A stretch of DNA of 64,000 bases. Origin: Hofstenia miamia (taxonomy: Eukaryota > Xenacoelomorpha > Acoela > Hofsteniidae). The position numbers and the translations under genes are program-made. Under the pieces are notes generated by a model. It made no database searches. It had not been told where the DNA came from and saw nothing but the letters and a program-made list of their open reading frames with translations. Location of the stretch: positions 111,320 through 175,319 of the forward strand of contig CABFPE010000728.1 of assembly GCA_900660155.1 (NCBI GenBank), given 5' to 3'. How positions within the stretch are numbered: position 1 is the first letter of the stretch; each line of letters starts with the position of its first letter. This document shows positions 1-10,440 of this stretch, piece after piece.

Positions 1-32
<32 letters not shown>
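1..32. repeat. AT dinucleotide microsatellite
   Basis: The window opens inside a run of about 15 AT units. It may continue to the left of the window. Confidence 0.9.
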
Positions 33-33
<1 letters not shown>

Positions 34-704
34 TGATTTGTTACAAATTATTACCACGGTTTGCTACAAACAAATTATAATTAAGAACTTTTAAAAATTA
101 ATAAACTGAATACTCATATTGAGATACTGGCTATTCAAATTAAACGTTTTGCATTTTCCACTACTTCTGCTACAACACACTGGAAAAACTAACATTCCCA
201 TCATTCATTGGAAAAAAAATATTGCGTTATTCAGTTTCATTATACAGTACGTTTTAAAGAAAACACTTTAAAAAACAATTGATAAAATCAATCACTATTC
301 CTTCATAACGGATTTAGGAACAGATTTTCATATCCACCGCAATTAGCACCCATGACAACCATTTGACATAGCTACATTCAGATGAGTTAATGAAAAATTA
401 AAAAAATATACAATTTACTTCAAAATAGGGAACTGCGAATCGGATTTTTGAATTCGAAATCGAATTAGAGGATTCAAATTCGCGAATTAAGATTTACCAA
501 TATGAATGCAATTCGCGAGCCAAAGAGGGCTGGCTAGTAAAAATAAAATCAGTTTAAACAAATCTCAGAACTCTTACTTAACAGAAATATAATGACGCAT
601 GCTAATTTTAAGAAAGAATTTTTTCATAAACAAATTGACTAATGCAACCTAAATAAAAAACGCCTGCTACTTCAAAGTGTCCTACGAAGGCCTTAATTCA
701 ACAA
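33..704. other. AT-rich non-coding stretch, probably intron or 3' flank of the SBP2-like gene
   Basis: No convincing exon is visible. At about 430-525 there is a short cluster of self-complementary GAATTCGAA / AATTCGCGAATT words, which could be a relic of an inverted-repeat element but is too short to classify. Confidence 0.4.
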
Positions 705-879
705 TTATTTATTTATTGATGGCGTTTGCATGGTAGGTTTCGTGGGAAACAGGTCTTTATTAGCACAGCTGCAATTATTATTAACCGTTGATATTAATGC
801 TGGCGCATTCAAAATAACAATGGCAGTTTCGGGTACGTGTTTAAAAAATTCTGTACCCGATTCCAACTGTGCAACACTA
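705..879 (-). other. Unassigned open segment after a good splice acceptor
   Basis: On the minus strand a strong acceptor (CGTTTTCTTAG) is followed by an open segment of about 57 codons ending in TAA. Its composition is compatible with coding (VAQLESGTEFFKHVPETA...). It would need an upstream exon ending with two bases of a codon. The nearest donor, at 903/902, leaves one base, so the two do not join in this frame, and the implied 26-nt intron would be unusually short. I do not recognise the peptide. It may be a terminal exon of the SBP2-like gene by another splice path, or chance. Confidence 0.15.
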
Positions 880-902
880 AGAAAACGTTTTATTAGATAT
901 AC

Positions 903-1081
903 CTGGAAACTCGAATTCATTGTCGATGTTGACGCTTAAACCCACATTGTTAGAATGATCTCCAGCAGAGAGAACTCTTCTGCGCTTGTCGATGTTGACG
1001 CTTAAACCCACATTGTTAGAATGATCTCCAGCAGAGAGAACTCTTCTGCGCTCTCTGTTATGTGGCATGAATCGTGGAGGA
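903..1081 (-). CDS. Candidate exon of SBP2-like gene with duplicated 22-residue unit
   Basis: A good acceptor (TGTATTTTAG) precedes 1081 and a consensus donor (CCAG|GTATAT) follows 903. The open frame between them begins one base into the exon and ends one base into a codon. It encodes an Arg/Ser-rich peptide starting PPRFMPHNRERRR, two identical copies of a 22-residue unit, and an acidic end DNEFEFPG. That end resembles the acidic FEDEDEFPEL-type segment in the matching part of vertebrate SECISBP2 proteins, although this similarity is short. The candidate exon at 1862-1918 ends in the phase this one needs. Membership in the gene is inferred from order, strand and phase and is not proven. Confidence 0.4.
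921..1052. repeat. Perfect 66-bp tandem duplication (two units)
   Basis: Units 921-986 and 987-1052 are identical over all 66 bases. The period is a multiple of three, so the minus-strand reading frame passes through both units unchanged and gains 22 residues. The perfect identity points to a recent event. Confidence 0.95.
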
Positions 1082-1861
1082 CTAAAATACAATGGTTAAG
1101 TAATGTAGTTCATATAACAAATCTAAAGCCTGTCAACTTTAAGGAAAATTAAAGAAACGACTCAAGTAGTGGCAACTAAGACTGACTAATGTTGCTTCTG
1201 CTTCGGATAACTTATCTAATTAAATATTAATAAATTTCCAATTTCTTAGAGATGACATGTCCATGTAATAAAACTAAATTCCATATTTAATGAAAATGGA
1301 ACAGTTACCTGAAAGGAGTGACCACTGAAGGGTTGCAATTGGAAGTTGACATATCTAAGTGTATGTTTAACAATACTATTACAATAACTAGATATCATTT
1401 CCTATTTATAAATACGAAAGTAAGTTCTGCGAAGGCATAGATACAGGGCGTAAATAATGAAAATTTAGAATTGATTTAGAAATTTTTCATATTAAATTTG
1501 ATTCAGTCATTGCTACTGCCTTATATGAGGATGATATAATGATTTTAAAATAGCCAAAAATAATTCTTTATGAAAATAGAAGAAATAGATAGCAAACTAT
1601 ATATATTATCTTAGTTTAAGAAGGAATGTTAGGCATTTATATTTATTTAAGAATGTAGCCGATAGCTACTCTGTGCAATGAAGTGTGAATACATTTCCTA
1701 AATATTAACTGTGATATTGAAAATCATGTAAATGATAATTCCTACAATAAGCACTGACAGGAATTTAGATATACAATAGAACTATTTGAAATATAAAGGT
1801 TTTTATTTACTATTAAATTAATGATGTGTAAATAAATGAAATATTCGACCAAGAAGCTTAC
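1082..1861. other. AT-rich intronic-looking DNA
   Basis: No conserved motif, RNA gene or repeat is recognised here. It would be intron if the flanking candidate exons are real. Confidence 0.4.
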
Positions 1862-1918
1862 ACATTATTGGTCTGTTTTCCAAGGACAAAAGTCTGGCAA
1901 GTACGTTTTAACCTCGCA
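1862..1918 (-). CDS. Weak candidate small exon of SBP2-like gene
   Basis: A strong donor (GT|GTAAGC) ends this segment at 1862 and leaves two bases of a codon, which is the phase required by the next candidate exon at 1081. The frame reads RLKRTCQTFVLGKQTNN. This loosely recalls the TCQ...KNQTF stretch that follows the DSGYSSPK segment in vertebrate SECISBP2L. The acceptor is poor, and the start phase does not match the donor of the exon at 2543-2716, so either another exon lies between them or this one is false. Confidence 0.22.
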
Positions 1919-2542
1919 CTATTTTTGAAATTATTGGTAGTATAAATAGATTTGATGGGGCCGTAACACAATTTGCAATTGTTAGAATATAACAAATATA
2001 AAAACAACAATGCCTGAATATTAATCTAGAATAAATTGCCAAAAAACAAGGAAGCATTATATTTAAAATAAGCAGCATAACATGTCGTTAAGAAACGATA
2101 GAGCTGCACTAAAAATAATTATATGAAATTATAATTTCCTTACGGACATATTATTAATATATATATGCAGTCTGATCTAAAAATAATATTATTATTCATG
2201 CATTTGCGCTATAATTTCCTTAAATGTTATAAAAGCGTTTGCAATCACTAGACATTTATTGACGAAATTCTTATCACATTATCACGAAAGAAGGAAAATC
2301 CGAAATGCGATAGTATTGCGCAACAACAAACTATGTTGTTTGACGTAACATTTACTATGTAAAGCGAACAAATCAATTAAGCGTGTGAATAAATCCCATT
2401 ATTCGGATAATTCGAATTTCGGTTAAGAAAAACGCCCGAAATGTTTCTAAAATTTTGATTTGAAACTAAATCAATAATTCTAAGTATACAACTAGAAGGT
2501 AAATTGATTCTGAAATAAATAAATACAAATAGATCTTTTTAC
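1919..2542. other. AT-rich intronic-looking DNA
   Basis: Nothing is recognised. A further small exon should lie here if the exons at 2543-2716 and 1862-1918 belong to one transcript, because their phases do not join directly. Confidence 0.35.
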
Positions 2543-2716
2543 TTGATTGAGTGGTTGCTTGACGATATTTAGCGCGATATTTCGGGGAACTATAGCCACT
2601 ATCAGTATCAATTCCTACAGCTTCATCAGATGATCCAACGCATTTTGTGTTTTGGACCGATTTTAGAGGAGGGCTGACTTCTTTTAAGGAAAGTAAACTT
2701 TCTTCTTCTGGAAAAT
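2543..2716 (-). CDS. SECISBP2L-like: SECIS-binding protein 2-like gene, exon 4 (QTDF / DTDSGYSSPK region)
   Basis: The exon starts after the acceptor TTAATTTAG and ends at the donor TCAA|GTAAAA. Its first two bases complete a codon begun by the exon ending at 4467, giving the joined residues CQTDFPEEES. Vertebrate SECISBP2L has QQTDFPSD at the same point, followed some 40 residues later by DIDSDSGYCSPK. This exon likewise continues through a Ser/Pro/Lys linker to GIDTDSGYSSPK. Two separate landmarks at the expected spacing plus a phase-matched junction make the assignment good. SBP2 proteins bind the SECIS element in selenoprotein mRNAs and allow UGA to be read as selenocysteine. This region is the poorly conserved N-terminal half. 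The RNA-binding (L7Ae-type) domain is not in the window. Confidence 0.72.
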
Positions 2717-4466
2717 CTAAATTAATCCTTACGTAAAATTTACATCAATATAAAAATTTAATCCGTATCGTATTAATCAGCATGAACTGAATAGGGTTGT
2801 TTAAAATTAAGTCATTTTATCGCATATTTATATAGATTAAATTAATTTATCATTGTTATATTTCTCTGATTAATGAATGTTGTTCGTCTATAGCCCAGAG
2901 GCAAGTACAGCTATTAATATTTGGAGGGGCTAAATTATAATTACCCTCATTAGTGTGGTTAGGCATTTTCTTCAGTGGCTATATTTAATATTTGTGTTGA
3001 ATGAAGAGGATTAGCTCCCTAATATTATTAATGCGAGTACCTGTTTTTAGGAGTAAATGCAAATGTATAAATTAACGACCCGCATTAAATACCAATTACC
3101 CAATATTTCACTCTAACTTAAAGGTCTAAAACTCGGTGTTTCAATTTGCAATTATTTTAATCTACAATTTTAATTAGCAAAAGAAAACATGGGAAGATAT
3201 AGAGTATTCCCGAAATTGGAAATTGAAAAAATTTAATAAAGTATACATATAAAATTTCAAGTGATGAATTCACCTGTACTTCAGACAGGACCTGATTTGG
3301 TATCAGACTTGACCTGTTTTAAACATGTTTAATCCTGATGTACGTAGAAAAAGGGATATCATAAAGGTGACATGGGCCTCAGCTCGAATGATATTTTCCT
3401 TATGGTTTTATACTGTACCCGAATTCAAACATCGCTTTTAGATATATTATCAGTCAGAATTAAATATTCATGCAACCATAGTAACATATTGATTATATTT
3501 AAGATCAAATTGATAAATACCAACTATAATGATAGTATAATTTAGAGGGAAGTAGAGATTAATGCTATAATTAGTTAAAAAACCAGTCAAAATCAACAAA
3601 GCATTTTCAATTGACATTTAGAATGCAGGAATTATATATTCTTAATGTTCTACGCCAGCCTATAATGTGTTCTGAACCAAAGTAGTTAAGTAAGGCACTG
3701 GTACCAAAACTGCCGATTTAACAAGACTTTTCCCTTTAATAAAACTTAAATAATGTAAAATCGATCAAACTATATGAAATTATCAAACCTATTGCAGATC
3801 ATGTTTTGACCTTAATTATGACAATTCAAATCTGACCTGATTAGTTCTGATAGACCTGATCTAAAATCCTGAAATGACATAACTAAAATTACTTATTAAA
3901 ATGTACTGATAATATATTGCTATTCTTAGATTTGCAAGTTTCATTATGCAATTAAATTTGATTAGTTGAATTAGAAATGTATGGGCTTGAGCTATTGCAC
4001 TCAGGTGTGTAAAAAAATATATATTGACAATAAATTTAATAATTTAATTTTAGCTGATTAAAAATAAAATATATTAATTTTTTGGTAGATGACAACAATT
4101 ATTTGAGTACAAATTCATACCTCTGTCACAAAAGCAGTAAAATCAATTCCTTCAAAAAACTGATTTTCAAATGAAATATATTTTTATCTTAACCATATTA
4201 TTAAAATATATTTAATACATTTATATTTTTCAAGTTATCTTTTCGAAAAACATATATTTAAATGTACAATCATTTTATTCGTTTTATGTAGTGCAAATAT
4301 TTACATATACACTGCAAGCTACAAGTGTAAATTCATATCGATATTTATTTGATACTTTTAAATGTTTTATCGTGTTTCATCGTCTTGGCACCAGTTATTA
4401 TCTACACGTGTTGAGGCTGTACAATATTCTATGCTTCTAGCATAGAGAATAAAATATAAGAATAAC
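2717..4466 (-). other. Intron of the SBP2-like gene (about 1.75 kb)
   Basis: It runs from a GTTATT donor next to 4467 to an acceptor TTAATTTAG next to 2716 on the minus strand. It is AT-rich and I see no exon, RNA gene or repeat family within it. If the donor were not used, translation would stop at 4429-4431, so a short retained-intron form is formally possible. Confidence 0.6.
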
Positions 4467-4563
4467 CGGTTTGACATTCTTGATCAATGCCTTTTGGAGT
4501 TTCACTGACAAATGGTTGAATTTGTGTAGCCACAGTTTGGCGCGAGTCTTGATTCTTCTTTTT
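4467..4563 (-). CDS. SECISBP2L-like: SECIS-binding protein 2-like gene, exon 3
   Basis: This 97-nt exon encodes 32 codons plus one base. It begins KKKNQDSRQTVATQ, continuing the lysine-rich run of the previous exon, and ends DQECQT before the phase-1 donor. Vertebrate SECISBP2L has a comparable basic stretch followed by a VDASQQTDF segment, and the QT here is completed to QTDF by the next exon. The upstream intron is only 71 nt (4564-4634). Confidence 0.68.
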
Positions 4564-4634
4564 CTAATTTAATTTCCAAGTAAATTTAATATTGAACTAA
4601 TATATATTTGAAAACCAAAATATGCACAAAATAC

Positions 4635-4893
4635 CTTTTTGCGTTTTTCGCGAATGTTATTGCCTGTAAAATTTGTTTCATCTAATGACGATGCATTACT
4701 GCTAAAATTTTGAAATGCATAAGGTGTCTGCCCAAGCATTGGCACATTGTTGTAATCACAAAGAACGGGCAAGCCATAAGGTGTCGGATAGCACGGGTAT
4801 CGGGGAGAATGTTGCATGAACGGAACATATTCTTGTGAAATAACAGGAAGAGAACTATCAGAATAATAACCATACCATTGAGCGGCGTCAGCA
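4635..4893 (-). CDS. SECISBP2L-like: SECIS-binding protein 2-like gene, exon 2 (Tyr/Pro-rich N-terminal region)
   Basis: The acceptor TATTTTGTAG precedes the exon and the donor AAAAAG|GTATTT follows it. The 259-nt exon adds one base to the codon split by the previous intron and then reads 86 codons without a stop. The product is rich in Tyr, Pro, Gln and Ser (AQWYGYYSDSS, YPCYPTPYGLP) and ends in a basic NIREKRKK run. In vertebrate SECISBP2L the matching region (YPFVQ..., PTPYS...) is also Tyr/Pro-rich and of low complexity, so the match is one of character and order more than identity. The intron upstream is only 39 nt (4894-4932). Confidence 0.66.
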
Positions 4894-4932
4894 CTACAAA
4901 ATATAATTATTTCGAATAGTGAATAGACTTAC

Positions 4933-5024
4933 GAATTGAAAAATGTTGGCTGAGGATACATATAAACAGGAATTGGATTTCCAACTCCTGATGGTTGCCC
5001 GGTATCGGCAGGAATCTCGTTCAT
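4933..5024 (-). CDS. SECISBP2L-like: SECIS-binding protein 2-like gene, first recognisable exon
   Basis: From an ATG at 5024-5022 this reads 30 codons plus two bases to a consensus donor (TTC|GTAAGT). The peptide contains QPSGVGNPIPVYMYPQP, which aligns in order with the SGVEPTPIPSYL segment near the start of vertebrate SECISBP2L. An in-frame TAA lies a few codons upstream of the ATG and no convincing acceptor lies between them, so the ATG is taken as a possible start. Vertebrate proteins have some 40 further N-terminal residues, so an earlier exon spliced just inside this one (AACGAG|ATT) is an alternative. The phase-2 junction to the next exon gives a clean serine codon. Confidence 0.62.
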
Positions 5025-7912
5025 TACGTAAAAATATTTTTATCAGATCTCCATAAAAATCTAAAATCAACATAAAATTGTGCTTAAATAAATCCATATT
5101 TACGCTTAAATATATATTGCTATTGTAAATCCTAAATGAAATTAATATATAATTTCACATGGCAGTTGACTAAAAATCAACATAAAGTCATGACGTAAAA
5201 TCTCTATTGTACTTTGGTATTTTAGCAAAATTATATTTCTAGGTAACAACTTTTGAATTTAATGAATGTAAGTAATAAATGATAAAATGATGTGGAGCAA
5301 TTAAATAGTCAAGCAATTTATCCAATACTATAAATGTATTGTCAACTTTGAGCTAAATGGTAAAGATGAAAGCTGGGAAACTGAAGACTGCTCAATAAAA
5401 TCATTTAACAACATTTCAATTTTTTAAAAACTTATGAATTGTGAGGTTTTAGAAGGTCGTTTAAAGTTTGTACTGGCTTCTAGGTACCATTTATATTAAC
5501 TATATCAAAAAAAAATTTCACTACATTATTGTAAATCTAGATATCTCACTAGCTTACCAATATTTACATGGTTAAGTTTGTACTATAGAGTAATAAATAA
5601 ATTTTCCAATCTGAAAGCAAAGATTTTCTACTATTTTGTATTACTTACTATCAAAGCTCTCAAATCCACATTAATTGAAACCAAATAATATGGTAAAGCT
5701 TTAATAAATATTAAGCTATTTATAAAACAATAAGTTGCCTGTAGCTTAATCATGAGCCAGGCTGGAACTAAGGGAACATGGCCTGTTGGCTCCTGTTAGT
5801 TTCCTCCAATAAAAACTCTAAATTATTAATTTAAATATTTTTTAACTAAGTCAGTCACAGCATATTTCAGTTAAAATATATATCAAATAACAATATTCTA
5901 TTAAAGACTGGTGTACAAATTGGGAAATATGGCATATGAGTAAAGCTACAGTTAATTTATTAAACATTGCATAGGCCATGGCAACTGAAGCCTGTCAAGG
6001 GCAAACATCATATTAACTAGTGATGGATACAAATAGGGCTTGGGCCTGCTTGGACTGGTCTGAAGAGGACTTCAGTAAAGAAATTGGAAAAGTTGTCCCA
6101 AAATTTTAATGAAACCAACTGACATGCAATAGTGCATGCAAGACAACAAAAATAAAGTGAGTTGAAACAATAATGTAATGAAAAATATAATTTGCATATT
6201 AAAGTTCAACATTGCCATCATATATGCTGCAAAATGTAAACCTAGAATCTTCAATTTTCTTACATATCAAATTTTGTAATAGCAAATTGAAAAATTGGAG
6301 AAAAAAATTTAACAAGTATTTTAAAAAGTCAAATTGATTTGAAAAATTAACTGTGCTGTTTTGGAACTCAATACATACACATACATATACTAGCTTCATT
6401 TTTGCACACAGAGATTTATTATCTGTATGCAAAAAATATAAATATTTCTTAGCAATTTAAAATTCATGATAGTTTTTGATAACTATTCATCTAAGTTCAA
6501 TTCAAATTCAAACTGTAATAAAAAAATATTTTAGCTACATTCACTTGCTGCAATTCATTTTGTGTAATAATGTGTGAAGGTGTTGTTGTTTGTTGTGATT
6601 AACAAACACTTCTTTCTTTTAAAATAGATATTGTTAAGCTATGACATTAATTTTAATTGTTGTGATTTGTGAAAGTGTGTGAATATGCACTTAAAAATTG
6701 CAGACATTCATTTTTATCAAAACAATCGAATTTTTTAAATATATGCATTTGATAAAATTCAGAAAACAAGTTGAAATTTAATGATTGCTATATTTTTATT
6801 GTTTCTAAGCTACATCTAGTTGTCCCTTGCTATGGCCTTGAAATATCTTAAGATTATGGTTCTTTGACAGTGCTTATTCAAACTGAAACTCAATAACTTT
6901 TTTCAAAAATGTCAAAAATATGACTTTATTCTATTTATTCATCAAATGCTAAATCGCCAATCTATCTCCCTAAAGGCCAATTACTGTTGTCAAAGGGACA
7001 GGAATTTTCTTCATAGTAATAGCATTATACAGAATTTGTTTGATATTGTTCAAAAGGGACAAATGTTTATATTAATTCAGGCAATCATCCATGTGTTAGA
7101 AACAATATAGTGGTTATAAAAAAAATCAAAATATCCTAAAAATATTATTCTTTCATATATACATCTATATATCTAATAGTTTACATACAATAGATAATAA
7201 TTATTTGCATTCCGGATTGGAAAATGTAGTGATTTGAAATCTTCTGTTTAGCAAAGCAAAATTATAGTGTGATAATTAGATTAGCAAATATAGGAAAGGT
7301 TTGATTTATTCCTAGATTGATAATTACAATCTAAAAGGACTTTCAGCATACATTATGGTTAAATTTTAAAATAAACTGGCATAAGATAATTATTACTGTC
7401 CTTTTGCTGACAGTTATTGGCTGTTAGCAAGATAGATTGGTGATTGGAGGAAATTATTAACTTGTATTCCAATGTATCATTTTCGTCTCTCAATGTATTA
7501 AATTGTCTCTTTAATATTTTGACAAAATTGAATTTTTGTTTGGGACATATATTTAGTTACCGTTGCTATGCATAATAATTCTTGTAAAGAATAAATTGAA
7601 GAATGTAGTGCATATTTGAAATCAAACAAATTTTGTTCTTGTTGGATTTTTTCAGTTTTTGTAACTGATTATTGACATTTTTGCTGCTTACTTTCAAAAT
7701 TCCAATTATTAGTTTGGCAATATGTGTCTATTTAACCTTATAAGAAGATATTGTTAAGTTGTTCATAATATATGTGGATTTAAAAATGGTTTGATGGAGA
7801 TCTACCTTCTGATTCATGGTGTAAGATAAACACAGCTGTACACATGTAATGAAGATGTGAGTTTTAATCTCAATAAGTGCTTGTGCACATTTATGCCTAA
7901 GATTTTATTATA
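5025..7912. other. AT-rich flank, no gene recognised
   Basis: The stretch upstream of the SBP2-like gene holds only short, unconvincing open frames on both strands. Its promoter and any earlier exon should lie here, but no motif is strong enough to mark. No RNA gene is seen. Confidence 0.4.
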
Positions 7913-9335
7913 CAGTGCTTCTCAAAAGTCTGGAAATACTTTAAAGACTGTGTGCCTTTTTGTCATAGCTTTTAGAAACAAGTGAATGTGAATTATCAGA
8001 GCTCACATGAAGGGAATTTAGTTTTCTACAGGCAAAATGTAATTCTGATCACGTTATATACTATTTTCATAGTGATATCAAACAGTACATATCTTTAATA
8101 ATTGCAAACTTATTAATCCGTAACTAATTTTAAGAAAAACAACTTTATTACTGAAAACTAGTTATTCAATAACAAACAATCACCAAAAACAGTACAATAT
8201 CAAGAAGAAATTATAACAAATGTTCAAAAGTATCACCGTTGAGGTCTCTAACAAGTTCACACTGGTTGAACAAGTCCTGGACTGCACTGGAGATCTCATC
8301 ATGTTGCACGTCTTCAGCAGCTTCCACAATCCACTGTTTGAGGGTCTCGAGATTCTGTGGTCTTCCCTGGCTGTAGACTTGAGTTTTCAACATGCCCCAA
8401 AAGTAGTAGTCGAGCAGAGTGAGATCAGGAGACCTTGGCAGCCACAAGTTCGGAAAGCCCTGTCCAATGACATTGTTACCAAAAGTTTTCTTCAGGACTT
8501 CAGTCACAATTTTTCTGAAGTGTGGTGGTGCACCTAAGCCATTGCAATTGGGGGATCATGTGTGATTTGAGCATGAATTTATAGGATTCACTAGTAACTG
8601 TCACAGGGAAGAAGAAAGGCTTCATATTGAACTTGCTCATAAAGGCCATCCACGCAGTCACATGTGGCAAGTGAAGAGGATGCCAGTGTGCCAGAGGTCT
8701 TTTGGTTCCCCATATGATAGCATTGTGCTTGTTCACAGACCTGTTCATCATTGTTAATGATGAAATCCGAAAACTGAAGTTGTTTACCTTTATCATCCTC
8801 CGTAATTGCTTGTGTTGACCACAACTTGTAGGGGTAAAATCTGAAGTGATGCTTCAATATCCTATTGACACTGGCGTGAGGAATGTCTGTGGCTCTTGAG
8901 ATGGAGCTTGTGGAGGCCAATCCCAATGGATGGTTTTCTTTTTGTTCTTTCAGTTCATCCATCACTATGGCTATTCGATCAAGAATCCAATCCAGTGGAT
9001 TCGAATTACTGAATCAACTTCATGATTGCTGAGGCTATGAACAGATCTTTGTGTAGCCCATGGATAGTCTTGTATGCCTCAGTGTGGAAGTTGGACTTCT
9101 CATATTTTCATAGTAAAGTTGTATGAGGCAGATGCGTGTTTCTGTGTCCATGATGGATCAGATACTGAAAGCAATAAGCTTCTAACTGTAGCAAGCAAGG
9201 TGTGAACATTACTCACTGACATCAAAGAAAACAAAATTCCCCTCATGTGAGCTCTGATAAGTCGCATTCACCAGTTTCTAAAAGCTACAGCTAAAAGGCA
9301 TGCAGCCTTTAAAGTATTTCCAGACTTTTGAGAAG
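7913..9335 (-). mobile_element. Tc1/mariner-superfamily DNA transposon with ~100-bp terminal inverted repeats
   Basis: The left end begins TA|CAGTGCTTCTCAAAAGTC. Bases 7918-8019 are matched in inverted orientation by 9234-9335, including the shared words CTTCTCAAAAGTCTGG, TTTTAGAAAC and ATCAGAGCTCACATG. The outermost five or so bases and the TA on the right side are no longer recognisable. Between the repeats, on the minus strand, lies a transposase remnant. Long terminal repeats, the TA flank and the DDE-type transposase place it in Tc1/mariner. Differences between the two ends suggest an old, immobile copy. Confidence 0.85.
8211..9151 (-). pseudogene. Tc1/mariner transposase, broken
   Basis: The minus strand holds a start (MDTETRICLIQLYYEN) at 9151, a helix-turn-helix segment (GLASTSSISRATDIPHASVN) near 8890, a central catalytic-core segment (NKHNAIIWGTKRPLAHWH) near 8720 and a C-terminal block (LPRSPDLTLLDYYFWGMLK) near 8420. 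The last is the classic region around the third catalytic acidic residue; here the D of SPDLT is present. These pieces lie in different frames, with frame changes between about 8965 and 9000, between about 8660 and 8800 and between about 8500 and 8550, plus an in-frame stop in the N-terminal part. Full-length relatives are about 310-345 residues, so little sequence is missing, but no functional protein can be made. Confidence 0.85.
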
Positions 9336-9827
9336 ATAAATATATATCCTTGAAATGTTATGTACAATAATTTTGTCTACTTAACATTTTCTAACTTTTG
9401 TGGACATTCTAACGCAATCTGAATCATCTATGATACTCCACAAATCCTTCATGTTATTTATAAATTAATTGATAGTTTCATAAAGATCCCTTGGGTTAAC
9501 TATCTTTTCAGACAACCTAGGTCAGTCACAATAATATGTGATTTAATCAGAGTTGTAGATAAGTAATTAGCCAAAAATAAGAAGTTATTATTATCAATAT
9601 TGAATGTGTAATGCTGAATTATTTATATTTTAACTGTTTAAATTTGCAGAATGATGTCCTCTTTATGCTAGTTCCTATTATATTTATTAAGACAACATTT
9701 TGCTATATTTAAATATGAAATTGCTATATATGAAGACGGGATAAATATACACCCTGGTGATTGAGCCTACCACCTGTATCTTACTTTTAGTTTTCAAATT
9801 CATACTGTGCAATAAGATGTGCATGGA
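9336..9827. other. AT-rich spacer
   Basis: No gene, RNA or repeat family is recognised between the mariner copy and the MITE. Confidence 0.5.
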
Positions 9828-10440
9828 AAATAGGTGGTGTCCCTAAAAAAAGTCACTAGGATAAAACGTCAAAAATGACGGTTCTCTATAATTTTAGACT
9901 TGTCAAATAGTAAAAAAATTTAATTTTAATGGAGTATATCACCTCAAACAAGCGCTCCTTGTTTTTAATAAACAAAGGATTCATTTATGCAAAATATTAG
10001 GAGTAAAGCATTAATTGATTAATTTTAGTGTGGATAATTTCATCAGTCTATTGAATAAAATTAGTCAATAACGCCTATACTACAAATACAATAACTTAAT
10101 ATAACAAAAGCAATTCAATTATAACATACTATGCACCCCACAAATTGTTGAATATGATGTGATTAAATATTTTTTATGTTTGTGAGTTCTTATTAGATAA
10201 ATCAGAAGAAATAAGCGATTTCTTTGTATTGATGAGAAATATAATTCTTAAGCTATTTTCTCGTTAAAAATGACTTATTAGCATACAATTCATTTGCTAA
10301 TAACTCTTTTTTTTCATTGGTTAAATACCATAATTTCTTTCGAAATAAATCAGAGGTGGCTGTTGTCAAGGTTGTTTACATTATTTCATATAGTTTGACA
10401 TTTTATCCTATTGACATTTTTTAGGTAAACCCAAATAGGT
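9828..10440. mobile_element. Non-autonomous MITE with 8-bp target duplication (Merlin-like?)
   Basis: The element proper is 9836-10432 (597 bp). Its ends are imperfect inverted repeats of about 38 bp: the left starts GGTGTCCCTAAAAAAAGTCA, and the right, read inward, starts GGGTTTACCTAAAAAATGTC. Both continue through AGGATAAAA(C/T)GTCAAA. It is flanked by identical AAATAGGT at 9828-9835 and 10433-10440. An 8-bp duplication with GG termini suits the Merlin superfamily; hAT elements also make 8-bp duplications but usually begin CA. No transposase is present. Confidence 0.75.

Noticed and set aside
877-902. A 26-nt intron between 902 and 877 joining the 66-bp-repeat exon to the next open segment
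   Set aside because: Good GT and AG ends, but joining shifts the downstream frame into an early stop, so the two open segments do not fit together.
5740-5830. GC-richer stretch resembling a SINE head (CTGTAGCTTAATCATGAGCC)
   Set aside because: No B box, no tail and no second copy in the window.
8220-8537. Plus-strand open frame of 105 codons over the mariner element
   Set aside because: It is the antisense shadow of the transposase, with no independent support.
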